From contig NZ_JAHRXJ010000009.1 of NCBI RefSeq assembly GCF_019104765.1, forward strand, positions 1 through 64,000: 64,000 bases of DNA. Reading direction: 5' to 3'. Positions 25,340-35,800 of this stretch are shown here, piece after piece. The translations under genes were made by a program, and so were the position numbers. This DNA comes from Synechococcus sp. HK05. Lineage in GTDB: Bacteria; Cyanobacteriota; Cyanobacteriia; PCC-6307; Cyanobiaceae. Each line of letters begins with the position of its first letter. The first letter of the stretch is position 1. The notes beneath the pieces are model-generated. The model ran no database searches, was not told the origin of the DNA, and saw only the letters and a list, made by a program, of their open reading frames with translations.

Positions 25340-28300
25340 ATGTCGTTCTCCGATAATTTCATCAAGCGGCCTGTTCTGACCACCGTTTGCAGCATTTTGA
25401 TTGTGTTGGTGGGGGTGATTGCGATCCCCACCTTGCCGATTGCCAACCTCCCCAATATTGCGCCACCGCTGATCCAGGTCACCGCCAATTACAGCGGTGC
25501 CAATTCATTGGTGACGGAGCAGGCGGTGACCAACCCCTTGGAACAACAGATTAATGGTGTTCCGGGAGCTGCGTATATCTCCTCCACAAGCAATATGGAG
25601 GGCCAGAGCATTATTCAGGTCTATTTTGATGAGACAACGGATATTGATATTGACCAGGTTAATGTTCAGAACAGGGTTTCGTTAGCTATGCCGCAGCTGC
25701 CTTCTCAGGTAGCTGCAACCGGTGTGTCTGTCCAGCAGAGCACCCCTTCCATTCTTCTTGCGTATCAGGTCTCGTCGAGTGACGGCCAGTTTGATGCGGC
25801 TTACCTGAATGGCCTGGTTTATGAGCAGCTCTATTACCCCTTAGAGCGTGTTCCTGGTGTAGCGAATGTGAATATTCTTGGGGGCACCAACCCTGCCTAT
25901 TGGCTCAACGTCGATCCGGTCAAGCTTGCTTCCAACAAGATCACGGCGACGGATGTGATCAATGCGGTGAAGTCCCAGAACAGCACGGCCATCGGTGGTC
26001 TTGTCGGCGGGCCACCTGCTGCGGGCGATCAACTGTATACCTATCCGCTGCTGGTTGAAGATAATGGTAACTTGATGTCTATTGAGGCATTTAATAAGTT
26101 GATTGTTGGCAGGAGTCCTGCTGGCAATGTTCTTCTGCTCGAAGACGTAGGCAGTGTGTCCTACGGGTTCAATAATTACACCACCTCTGCGGTTAACACT
26201 GAAAACCACCCCGCGATCACGGTTGCGGTTTTCCAGACTCCAGACAGCAACGCTCTCGATGTTGCTGATGCTGTTGTTCAGGAGATGACCTCCTTCGCGG
26301 CTCAGGTCCCACCCGGTGTCACTGTCACTCAGGTCTACAACATTGGCCAGTTCATTGAGTCTTCTGTTGAGGGCGTGGTTGATGCCCTTGGGCTTGCCAT
26401 TGTTTTGGTGCTGCTGATTCTGTTCCTGTTCCTTCAGAACTGGCGCGCCACGGTTGTGCCGAGTTTGGCGATTCCCATTTCATTGGTGGGTACATTTGCC
26501 TTTATCAAGGTGTTTGGTTTCTCCATTAACCAACTCACCTTGTTGGGTTTGGTGCTGGCGACCGGCCTTGTGGTGGACGACGCGATTGTTGTGATTGAAG
26601 CTGTTTCCAAAAATATTGAAGCTGGCATGAAGCCTCGGCAGGCTGCTTTGGCCTGTATGGGTGAGCTGTTTGGTGCGCTGGTGGCGACAGCCTTGGTGTT
26701 GATGGCTGTGTTTGTGCCTGTGGCTTTCTATCCAGGAAGTATCGGCATCATTTATCAGCAGTTTGCTCTCACGATTGCGTTTTCGATTGCTATCTCAGCT
26801 TTCAATGCGCTCACCTTCTCTCCAATGCTGTCTGGCCTAATTCTGCGTAGCGGCACTCCCCCCGAGCCTCGTGGTTGGGGGTGGCCAGTGGCTGGTGTGA
26901 TTGTGGGTCTTGCTTTTGGGCGCTTTAGCTCGGCTGCTTTCGGCAATTGGACCTATGTGCTTGGGGTGGTTGTTGGTGGTTTGGCCGGCGCCAATTTGCC
27001 TCTGATCTTTAAGCGGTTCAACGCCTTTTTTGAGCGTTTGCAAGCGGGCTACGCCAAGCTTGTTCAGGCCCTCATCAGCCGCCGCCGCATGGTGATGGCT
27101 GGCCTGGGTGGTGGCATCGTGCTCACAGCATTGGCTTTCACGGCCCTGCCCCAGGCCTTCATTCCTGATGAAGATCAGGGTTACATCCTGGGGATCTATC
27201 AGCTGCAAAACGGTGCATCCTTGAGTCAGACCCAGAAGATGGGCACTCAGATCGCCAGCATTCTCAAGGAAGAGGATGACGTTCTTTCTGCAGCTGTAAT
27301 TAGTGGCTACGGGTTCAACGGCTCAAGCCCTGACCAAGGCACGATCATGGTGGGCCTCAAACCGCTTGAGGAGCGCTCTGGCCAGAAGAACAGCTCCTTT
27401 GCCATCGCGGATCGCCTCAACGCAAAGTTGTCCCAGCTTGATGCTGGTTTGGCCGTGATCGGTCAGCCGCCAGCCGTTCCTGGCTTCTCGGCCCAGGGCG
27501 GCTTCTACTTCCAGTTCAATGACCTCAGCGGCAACTATTCCTTCAACCAGCTCAACGACCAGGCCAAGACGTTGATCGGAGCCGGTCAGGCCAGTGGTGA
27601 GTTTTCTTCGCTTTACACCCAGTTCATCCCCAGTGCTCCGGCCTTTGATCTCAAAATTGACCGCTCTTTAATGGGCGCGCTCAACGTGGACTATGCCGAG
27701 GCGATGAGCACCATCGCTGCTTTGGCTGGCGGCAGCTACACCGGGCTGACGTATGAAAATGGACAGGTGCGCAATGTGTATGTGCAGTCTGTGGATGAGC
27801 AGCGAGCTGAGATTGAAGATATCCTTAGCTACTACGTGAAGAGTCGTAGCGGTGATTTGGTGCAGGTGTCTCAATTTGCTGAGGCCAACCTCAACAGCGC
27901 TCCTCCAATTATTAGTCACTACAATCTCTACCGCACGATTCTCGTGCAAGGTGCGCAGGCGGTTGGGAAGAGTTCTGGTCAGGCTCTCGATGCCATTCAG
28001 AACCTGTTCCAAAAGCAAAACTTCACCAACATCGGCTATGCCTTCACTGGTTTGGCTGCTCTCCAGCTCTCTGCCGGTAGCGCCAGCATCCTGGTATTTG
28101 GCCTCGGCATCCTGATCGTATATCTGGTGCTTTCCGCTCAATACGAGAGCTATGTCACCCCTGTGATCATTCTGATGACAGTGCCCCTGGCGATGCTGGG
28201 TGCATTGGCCTTCCTTGCCATCCGTTCGATTGATCTCAACATCTACGCCCAGGTTGGCCTGGTGACCCTGATCGGTCTGGCGGCGAAGAACGGCATCCTG

Positions 28301-28603
28301 ATCGTGGAAGTGGCCGAACAGCACCTGGAATCCGGCATGTCGGCGATTGAGGCGGTGATTGCCTCCGCTGAATCCCGCTTGCGTCCGATCCTGATGACGG
28401 CGATTGCTGCCCTGGCCGGCTTCCTGCCGCTGGTGGTGGCCAACGGCGCCGGTGCTCAGAGTCAGCAGTCGCTGGGTACGGTGATCTTCGGCGGACTGGT
28501 GGTCGCCACCGTGCTCTCGCTGGGCGTGGTGCCTCCCTTCTATGTGGTGATCAAGAAGCTGGAGGAGCGTTGGTTCGGCCCTGAGCAGCCTGAGGAGGCC
28601 TGA
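25340..28603 (+). CDS. RND efflux pump (HAE1/AcrB family), first copy
   Basis: The 1087-residue inner-membrane proton-driven pump is of AcrB type: twelve helices and two large periplasmic loops. It begins with FIKRPVLTTVCSILIVLVG and has proton-relay Asp413/Asp414 in VVDDAIVVIE and Lys983 in LAAKNGILIVE. All three relay residues of AcrB are present, so it should be active. An insertion after helix 6 adds two extra hydrophobic segments (GWGWPVAGVIVGL onward) compared with AcrB. Likely substrates are lipophilic toxins or metabolites, but no specificity is visible. The gene is AT-richer than the second pump. It shares an operon with two adaptors and the second pump. Confidence 0.95.
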   Translation: MSFSDNFIKRPVLTTVCSILIVLVGVIAIPTLPIANLPNIAPPLIQVTANYSGANSLVTEQAVTNPLEQQINGVPGAAYISSTSNMEGQSIIQVYFDETTDIDIDQVNVQNRVSLAMPQLPSQVAATGVSVQQSTPSILLAYQVSSSDGQFDAAYLNGLVYEQLYYPLERVPGVANVNILGGTNPAYWLNVDPVKLASNKITATDVINAVKSQNSTAIGGLVGGPPAAGDQLYTYPLLVEDNGNLMSIEAFNKLIVGRSPAGNVLLLEDVGSVSYGFNNYTTSAVNTENHPAITVAVFQTPDSNALDVADAVVQEMTSFAAQVPPGVTVTQVYNIGQFIESSVEGVVDALGLAIVLVLLILFLFLQNWRATVVPSLAIPISLVGTFAFIKVFGFSINQLTLLGLVLATGLVVDDAIVVIEAVSKNIEAGMKPRQAALACMGELFGALVATALVLMAVFVPVAFYPGSIGIIYQQFALTIAFSIAISAFNALTFSPMLSGLILRSGTPPEPRGWGWPVAGVIVGLAFGRFSSAAFGNWTYVLGVVVGGLAGANLPLIFKRFNAFFERLQAGYAKLVQALISRRRMVMAGLGGGIVLTALAFTALPQAFIPDEDQGYILGIYQLQNGASLSQTQKMGTQIASILKEEDDVLSAAVISGYGFNGSSPDQGTIMVGLKPLEERSGQKNSSFAIADRLNAKLSQLDAGLAVIGQPPAVPGFSAQGGFYFQFNDLSGNYSFNQLNDQAKTLIGAGQASGEFSSLYTQFIPSAPAFDLKIDRSLMGALNVDYAEAMSTIAALAGGSYTGLTYENGQVRNVYVQSVDEQRAEIEDILSYYVKSRSGDLVQVSQFAEANLNSAPPIISHYNLYRTILVQGAQAVGKSSGQALDAIQNLFQKQNFTNIGYAFTGLAALQLSAGSASILVFGLGILIVYLVLSAQYESYVTPVIILMTVPLAMLGALAFLAIRSIDLNIYAQVGLVTLIGLAAKNGILIVEVAEQHLESGMSAIEAVIASAESRLRPILMTAIAALAGFLPLVVANGAGAQSQQSLGTVIFGGLVVATVLSLGVVPPFYVVIKKLEERWFGPEQPEEA

Positions 28604-28609
28604 GCTATC
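28591..28609 (+). promoter_or_regulatory. Shine-Dalgarno placing translation start on an ATC codon
   Basis: GAGGAGG lies in the last codons of the first pump gene. Eight bases then separate it from ATC at 28607-28609, the first plausible initiator of the second adaptor. No in-frame ATG, GTG or TTG exists between the pump's stop (28601-28603) and the GTG at 28712, which lies past the lipobox. This decides the start, unless the ATC is a base-call error for ATG. Confidence 0.6.
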
Positions 28610-29710
28610 ACCAACCTGCATCGCCTCAGCAGTCACCAGCGGCTGCTCACGCTGGGAGCAACGACCGCCCTCCTGGCTGGGTGCAATCTCAGGCCCAAGC
28701 CACCGGCTGCTGTGCCGGTGAAGTTGGCACTGGTCCAGGAGGCGCGCTTCAGCGATGCCATCGACACCGTGAGCACCCTGGAGGCCAACGAGCTGGTGCA
28801 GTTGGCTGCCCAGGCGTCGGGCCGGATCCAGCAACTGCCGATCTCCCAGGGCGATGTGGTGAAGGCCAATCAGCTGTTGCTGGTGCTTGATCAGGCCCAG
28901 ATTCGGGCTGAATTGGCAGATCTTCAGGCCCAGGAGCAGAAGGCGAAGCTCACCTGGGAGCGCTATGAGTTTTTGGTTCCCCAGGGTGCGGCCACTGCGC
29001 AGCAGCGTGATGAGTTCAAGGCGCAATACATCGCTGCGAAGCAGGCTGTGATTGCCCAGCAGGCCGATCTGGCCTACAGCAATCTGCGCTCTCCCCTGCC
29101 CGGCATCGTGGCTGATGTGCAGGTGAAGATTGGCGATGTGCTGCGGGCCGGTGATCCCTTCACCAAGCTGATCAAGAACAACACGCTCATGGCCCGGGTG
29201 GAAGTTCCTTCCACCTATGCCGATCGCATTCGCGTGGGCTTGCCGGTGGCGCTGAGCATGCCCGGCACCAATCGGCTGCTGGCGGAGAGCCGCGTGAGTT
29301 CCGTGGATCCCACGGTCACCGCTGGTAATCAGGCGCTGTTGGTGAAGGCCGTGTTCCAGAACCCTCAAGGCGCGCTGCGCAATGGCCAGCGGTTGCGCAC
29401 TCGGCTGGTGCTCGATAGCCGTGAGCAGCCTGCTGTGCCGTTTGCCGCTGTCACGCAAACGTCCGGGCAGAGCTTCGTGTGGCGGGTGGGCAGCCTCAAG
29501 GAGCTGGAGGCCCAGCCTGGTCGCGCCCCGCTGGAGAAGTTGCGGCGCTTGCCAGCGGGCACCCGCTTCGCCCTGCAAACCCCCGTGAAGTTGGGTTCCA
29601 TTCAAGACAACCGCTACCCCGTGCTTTCCGGTGTGGACGCGGGCCAGAGGGTGATCACGACCAATCTGCTCAAGCTCAGACACGGCATGCCTGTTCAGGT
29701 CGTCGACTGA
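28607..29710 (+). CDS. RND efflux periplasmic adaptor, second copy (ATC start inferred)
   Basis: The adaptor is about 367 residues. From the ATC at 28607 it has a lipoprotein signal (LLTLGATTALLAGCN) with a LAGC lipobox. It continues as a membrane fusion protein: lipoyl half (GRIQQLPISQGDVVKANQLL), hairpin, second half (GIVADVQVKIGDVLRAGDPF) and beta-barrel. Starting at the GTG at 28712 would remove the whole signal peptide. It is paired with the second pump ten bases downstream. It is diverged from the first adaptor but keeps the same closing pattern (TPVKLGSIQDNRYPVLSG). Confidence 0.85.
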   Translation: MTNLHRLSSHQRLLTLGATTALLAGCNLRPKPPAAVPVKLALVQEARFSDAIDTVSTLEANELVQLAAQASGRIQQLPISQGDVVKANQLLLVLDQAQIRAELADLQAQEQKAKLTWERYEFLVPQGAATAQQRDEFKAQYIAAKQAVIAQQADLAYSNLRSPLPGIVADVQVKIGDVLRAGDPFTKLIKNNTLMARVEVPSTYADRIRVGLPVALSMPGTNRLLAESRVSSVDPTVTAGNQALLVKAVFQNPQGALRNGQRLRTRLVLDSREQPAVPFAAVTQTSGQSFVWRVGSLKELEAQPGRAPLEKLRRLPAGTRFALQTPVKLGSIQDNRYPVLSGVDAGQRVITTNLLKLRHGMPVQVVD

Positions 29711-29719
29711 GGCCGCGCC

Positions 29720-32700
29720 ATGTCTGCATCCAATCAATTCATCACCAGGCCGGTTCTCACCACGGTCTGCAGCTTGCTGATCGTGATCGCTGGCCTGATC
29801 GCCATCCCGATCCTGCCGATCGAGAACCTGCCGGATATTGCGCCTCCCACCGTGAAGGTGCGCGCCACTTACACCGGCGCTGATGCCGTGTCGGTGGAGC
29901 AGGGGGTCACCTCCGTGCTCGAGCAGCAGATCAACGGTGTGGAGAACATGGATGTGATCACATCCACCAGCTCCGCCGATGGGGTGAGTGCCATCAGCGT
30001 GGCCTTCAACAGCGGCACCGATGCGGATATCAATCAGGTGAATGTGCAGAACCGGGTTGCTCTGGCGGAGCCGCAGCTGCCGGAGGAGGTGCGGAAGGCC
30101 GGCGTATCGGTGAACAAGGCTTCCAACTCGATTCTGCTCGTTTACAACTTCGGCAGCGAGAACCCAGATCAGATCGCCTACAGCGCCGAAACGATCAGCG
30201 GCCTGCTGGATCTCAATCTCACCGATGCGATCAAGCGGGTGAAGGGGGTTGGCGATCTCACCTATTTCGGTAACCGCAAGCTGGCCTTCCGCCTCTGGCT
30301 CGACCCGGAGAAGCTCACGGCCTACGGCCTCAGTTCAACGGATGTGGTGTCGCAGCTCACAAGCCAAAACCGATTAGTGCCTGCGGGTCAGGTGGGCGGT
30401 GAGCCCTCGCCGCAAGGGCAGGAGTTCACCTTCACGGTGCAGCTGCAGGGGCGCTTGCGCAGTGTGGAGGAGTTTGAGGATCTGATCGTCCGCACCGGCG
30501 ACGACGGCGGCCTGGTGCGCCTTCGTGATGTGGGCCGTGTGGAGCTGGGTGGTGAAACCTATGCCGTGAGTGCTACGGACATGCAGGGGGTTCCGTCTGT
30601 GGGCCTGGCGGTGTATCAGCTCAGCGGCAGCAATGCGCTTGAGGTGTCGGCCGGTGTGAAGCAGGTGCTCGACGACTTCGCGGCCCGCATGCCGGTGGGT
30701 ATGAAGATGGAGAAGATCTACGACAACACCGATTTCATCTCGGCCTCGATTCAGGGCGTGGTGAATTCCCTGCGTGATGCCGTGGTGCTGGTGGTGTTGA
30801 TCCTGTTTCTGTTTCTGCAGAACTGGAAGGCCACGCTCGTGCCAGGTATCGCCATCCCGGTGGCACTGGTGGGCACCTTCGCCCTGGTGCTGGGTTTCGG
30901 TTTCTCGCTCAATCAGCTCACCCTGTTCGGTCTGGTGCTGGCCACCGGCCTGGTGGTGGACGATGCGATCACCGTGATTGAGGACACTTCCACCAAGAAG
31001 GCGGAGGGCATGACGGCGCTTGAGGCCGCCAAAGCCACCATGGATGAGCTGTTTTCGCCGGTGATTGCCACCTCGCTGGTGAAGTTCGCCGTGTTTCTGC
31101 CGGTGCTGTTCTTCCCTGGTGCCACCGGCACGATTTACAAGCAGTTCGCTGCCACGGTGATCTTCTCGATCGCTATCTCCACCTTCAACGCCCTCACCTT
31201 TTCACCGATGCTCTCGGCGTTGCTGCTCGGGCGTGAGTCGCCACCACCGGGGCGGCGCGGTTATGCCATCGCCGGCACTGTGATCGGCTTCATCTATGGG
31301 TTGTTGGTGGTGGGCAATGGAGCGGCCATGGCCCTGCTGCCCCTCGCAGCCGGCGGAGCGCTCGGCCTGGTGCTCAGCCGGCTGAGCGGGCGCCCCTTCA
31401 CCCTGCCGCTGGCTGCCGGTGGTGCGGTGAGTGGCCTGGTGCTGGCCGGTGTCAGCAACCCGTTGCCGGTGCTGCTCTACGCGGCGATCGGTGTGGCTCT
31501 GGGCTGGAACACCCCACTGATCTTCAGCCGTTTCAACCGCTTCTATGCCGCTGTTGAGGTCCGCTACGCCGCTGGCCTGGCTTGGGCCCTTGAGCGGCGG
31601 CGGCAGGTGATGGGAGCTCTGGCTGGTGGGGTGCTGCTCACGGCCATTGCCTTTCAGCTGGTGCCCGGTGGCTTCGTTCCGATCGAAGATCAGGGCTATG
31701 CCATCGGTTTCGTGCAGGCGCCCGAAGGTGTGTCCACCCAGGTGACCGAGCGGATCAACAGCCAGGTGGCCGCTGTTCTGCGTAGTGAACCCGATATCAC
31801 CGCCGCTTCGGTGTTCAGTGGCGCCAGCCTGGATGGCAACAGCCCCAACAAAGGCTTGTTCTTCTTTGGCACGCGCAACTGGTCAGAGCGCACCAAGAGC
31901 GACCAGAGCATGGGGGCGATCGTGGAGCGCCTCAATCGCAAACTGGCGGCTGAGGTGGATGGCGCCCGCAGCTTTGTGGTGGAGCCACCGGCGATCCCTG
32001 GCTATGGCACGGGCGGTGGCTTTGAGTTTCAGCTGCTGGATCAGAGCGGTGGTGCCTACAGCCTGCCGCAGTTCTATGCCAATGCGCAGCAGATCATCGA
32101 GGCTGCCAATAGCGATGCCGATCTGCAACGGGTGTACACCTTGTTTGCACCGGAGTCGCCCCAGATCGCAATCAAGGTGGATCGCGACCGTATGGCGGCG
32201 TTGAACGTTGACTTCGGTGCCGCGATGCAGTCGTTCAGCGTGAATTTTGGTGGGCTGTATGTGAACGACACCTTCCAGGAGGGCAAGGTGCGCCGGGTGT
32301 ATGTGCAGGCCCAGCCGGATAGCCGAGCTACTCCCGAGCAGCTGGCGGCTCTCTACGTGAAGGACCGTACCGGTGAGCAGCAGATCCCCCTGGCTGAATT
32401 CTTCACGGTTGAGCAGGTGGTTGGGCCCAGCGTGGTGCCCCACCTCAACCTCTACCGCTCGATCAAGATTGAGGGGACACCGGCCTCCGGCAAGAGCTCG
32501 GGTCAGGCGATCAAGGCGATGAAGCGCCTGTTCACAGCTCAGGATGCCCAGGGGCTCGGCTTCGACTGGACCGGGATTTCCCGGGAGGAGGTGAAGGCCG
32601 GTGCCCTGGCCGTGGTGATCTTCGCCCTCGGCATTCTGGCGGTGTATCTGGTGCTCTCCGCCCAGTACGAGAGCTATACCGACCCGCTGATCATCCTGAT

Positions 32701-33133
32701 GACGGTGCCCACCGCCATGCTTGGTGCTCTGGTGTTCCTGGCCCTGCGCGGTGAGGTGCTGAACGTCTATGCCCAGGTGGGCCTAGTGATGTTGATCGGT
32801 CTGGCCGCGGGTAACGGCATCCTGATTGTGGATCTTGCGAACCAGCGGATGGCCGCTGGTGCTTCGGCCCTGGAGGCGGCCCGCTTCGCCGCCAGTTCCA
32901 GGCTGCGGCCGATCTTGATGACGGCGATCTCGTCGCTGTTTGGCTTTCTGCCGCTGGTGTTTGCGAGTGGCGCGGGTGCACGCAGCCAGACCTCGCTGGG
33001 CGCTGTGGTGTTCGGCGGTCTGCTGATCGCCACGGTGTTGTCGCTGTTTGTGGTGCCGGTGTTTTATGTGGTGATGAAGAGCCTGCTGGCCAGGTTTGAT
33101 TCATCCCAGCCCACAGCCACGGGGCTGAACTGA
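29720..33133 (+). CDS. RND efflux pump (HAE1/AcrB family), second copy
   Basis: This 1137-residue paralogue of the first pump has the same start (FITRPVLTTVCSLLIVIAG) and an extra hydrophobic insertion after the sixth helix, here longer. Proton-relay Asp414/Asp415 are present in VVDDAITVIE. The helix-10 motif reads LAAGNGILIVD, with Gly1031 where AcrB-type pumps and the first copy have lysine. The pump may be uncoupled, use a different relay residue or another ion. The gene is high in GC like the rest of the window. Its stop overlaps the ATG of the next small membrane gene by one base. Confidence 0.94.
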   Translation: MSASNQFITRPVLTTVCSLLIVIAGLIAIPILPIENLPDIAPPTVKVRATYTGADAVSVEQGVTSVLEQQINGVENMDVITSTSSADGVSAISVAFNSGTDADINQVNVQNRVALAEPQLPEEVRKAGVSVNKASNSILLVYNFGSENPDQIAYSAETISGLLDLNLTDAIKRVKGVGDLTYFGNRKLAFRLWLDPEKLTAYGLSSTDVVSQLTSQNRLVPAGQVGGEPSPQGQEFTFTVQLQGRLRSVEEFEDLIVRTGDDGGLVRLRDVGRVELGGETYAVSATDMQGVPSVGLAVYQLSGSNALEVSAGVKQVLDDFAARMPVGMKMEKIYDNTDFISASIQGVVNSLRDAVVLVVLILFLFLQNWKATLVPGIAIPVALVGTFALVLGFGFSLNQLTLFGLVLATGLVVDDAITVIEDTSTKKAEGMTALEAAKATMDELFSPVIATSLVKFAVFLPVLFFPGATGTIYKQFAATVIFSIAISTFNALTFSPMLSALLLGRESPPPGRRGYAIAGTVIGFIYGLLVVGNGAAMALLPLAAGGALGLVLSRLSGRPFTLPLAAGGAVSGLVLAGVSNPLPVLLYAAIGVALGWNTPLIFSRFNRFYAAVEVRYAAGLAWALERRRQVMGALAGGVLLTAIAFQLVPGGFVPIEDQGYAIGFVQAPEGVSTQVTERINSQVAAVLRSEPDITAASVFSGASLDGNSPNKGLFFFGTRNWSERTKSDQSMGAIVERLNRKLAAEVDGARSFVVEPPAIPGYGTGGGFEFQLLDQSGGAYSLPQFYANAQQIIEAANSDADLQRVYTLFAPESPQIAIKVDRDRMAALNVDFGAAMQSFSVNFGGLYVNDTFQEGKVRRVYVQAQPDSRATPEQLAALYVKDRTGEQQIPLAEFFTVEQVVGPSVVPHLNLYRSIKIEGTPASGKSSGQAIKAMKRLFTAQDAQGLGFDWTGISREEVKAGALAVVIFALGILAVYLVLSAQYESYTDPLIILMTVPTAMLGALVFLALRGEVLNVYAQVGLVMLIGLAAGNGILIVDLANQRMAAGASALEAARFAASSRLRPILMTAISSLFGFLPLVFASGAGARSQTSLGAVVFGGLLIATVLSLFVVPVFYVVMKSLLARFDSSQPTATGLN

Positions 33134-33414
33134 TGCCTGATCCTCTGCCCTCGCCGCGTCAGACGGGCCGTTTTGATCCGTTGCGCGTGTTGGCAGCCAT
33201 GGGCGTGGGCGCAGCCCTGGGTGGAGTGCTGGCCGGCTTGATGCACCGGATCATTCTTCATACGCCGGCCGATGTGCCGGCAACCCGTCTGCGGGCCTTC
33301 TACGCCATTCTCGTGGTGAGCGGTGTGCTGGCGGCCTTCGCGATCGAATCGATCCGTCAGCTTCAGGAGGCGAGCCCTGAAGCTGACTATCACCGCCGTC
33401 GCCGGATCAGGTGA
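33133..33414 (+). CDS. Small two-helix membrane protein closing the RND operon
   Basis: The 93-residue protein has two predicted transmembrane helices (VLAAMGVGAALGGVLAGLM and FYAILVVSGVLAAFAI), a polar N-terminus and a basic tail (YHRRRRIR). The ATG overlaps the second pump's stop by one base (TGATG), so translation is coupled. Small membrane partners such as AcrZ tune RND pumps in enterobacteria. This protein is longer and not recognisably related, so a pump-partner role is only inferred from position. It converges with pgm across seven bases. Confidence 0.72.
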   Translation: MPDPLPSPRQTGRFDPLRVLAAMGVGAALGGVLAGLMHRIILHTPADVPATRLRAFYAILVVSGVLAAFAIESIRQLQEASPEADYHRRRRIR

Positions 33415-33421
33415 TCGCTGA

Positions 33422-35122
<1,701 letters not shown>

Positions 35123-35129
35123 TCACGCC

Positions 35130-35576
35130 TCAGCGTTGGCCGCCACCAAAGTTGATCCCACCGCCGCCGGCTGGCTTCGCGGCCGGTGTGTCTGCCGACT
35201 CAGGTTTTTCGGAGCTGCGGCACACCAGCAGTAAGCGTTCGGCAGGCTCGCTGATCGCTTGCCGGCGGCTGAAGCTGTTGGTGGAAGCTGGCTGGGCTTT
35301 GGCCAGCATCTGCCAGATCAGATCCTTGCAATTGGCCGGAAGCCGCGGGTGATCCATCAGTGGGTCTCCGATCGCGCGGGCTTGCTTGCAGGTTTCGGTG
35401 GTGTTCTCCCTGGCACAGGCCAAGGCAGCCAGTTGCACCTCGCGAAGGGTCTCCTGGCTGGGAAATGGCACATAGGGGGCTGCCCGGCCGCTGTGTGGCA
35501 GAGCAACGCCAGCCCACACAACCAAGGAGGCCAGTGCCGATGCAGCTGGCGAGGGCCAGCCCCGAAGAGCAGTCAT
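35130..35576 (-). CDS. Hypothetical exported protein (148 aa)
   Basis: The protein has a signal peptide (ALASLVVWAGVALPHSGRAAP) followed by a ~110-residue domain with four cysteines. These include LACARENTTETCKQA and ANCKDLIW, and the spacing suggests disulfides in a helical periplasmic domain. The C-terminus is a flexible AAKPAGGGG stretch ending in FGGGQR. I recognise no named family; the pattern is typical of small picocyanobacterial periplasmic proteins. The ATG at 35576 is chosen over an upstream in-frame ATG because the signal peptide starts there. Confidence 0.7.
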   Translation of the reverse strand: MTALRGWPSPAASALASLVVWAGVALPHSGRAAPYVPFPSQETLREVQLAALACARENTTETCKQARAIGDPLMDHPRLPANCKDLIWQMLAKAQPASTNSFSRRQAISEPAERLLLVCRSSEKPESADTPAAKPAGGGGINFGGGQR

Positions 35577-35628
35577 CGCAACCGGAACGATGAGCCCATC
35601 ATGCAATGGGTTGGATGGCAGCAACAGC

Positions 35629-35715
35629 TCAACCCAATTCCGTGAGCACCACCAAGACTGGCATCAGCATCAAGGTCACCGCAGCAGCGGCAATCAGCGC
35701 AGTGGCTGTGAACAT
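35629..35715 (-). CDS. 28-residue hydrophobic membrane peptide
   Basis: A very short frame encodes 28 residues, almost all hydrophobic (FTATALIAAAAVTLMLMPV and on to LTELG), enough for one transmembrane helix. GGAGG precedes the ATG by four bases. Cyanobacteria have many such subunits in the photosystems, b6f and NDH complexes. I cannot match it to any I know (PetG, PetL, PetN, PsaM, PsbN, Psb30). It lies between the exported protein and the phospholipase D-like gene. Support is the Shine-Dalgarno and the clean hydrophobic pattern only. Confidence 0.5.
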   Translation of the reverse strand: MFTATALIAAAAVTLMLMPVLVVLTELG

Positions 35716-35800
35716 CGCCCCTCCGTTTGCTTGAAATCACCTTAGAAACAAAAAATGGGGTTGCTGTGGCGACGGTCACTGAATGTGTGTGCTGTTTGCC

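Noticed and set aside
27668-29737. Long - strand open frame (689 codons) across the end of the first pump and the second adaptor
   Set aside because: It spans two recognisable genes on the opposite strand, and its His/Gln-rich translation shows no motif.
35573-35779. - strand open frame of 68 codons, Cys/His-rich at its end
   Set aside because: It overlaps the 28-residue hydrophobic peptide and the signal peptide region in another frame. The cysteines and histidines look incidental, and its start lacks a Shine-Dalgarno.
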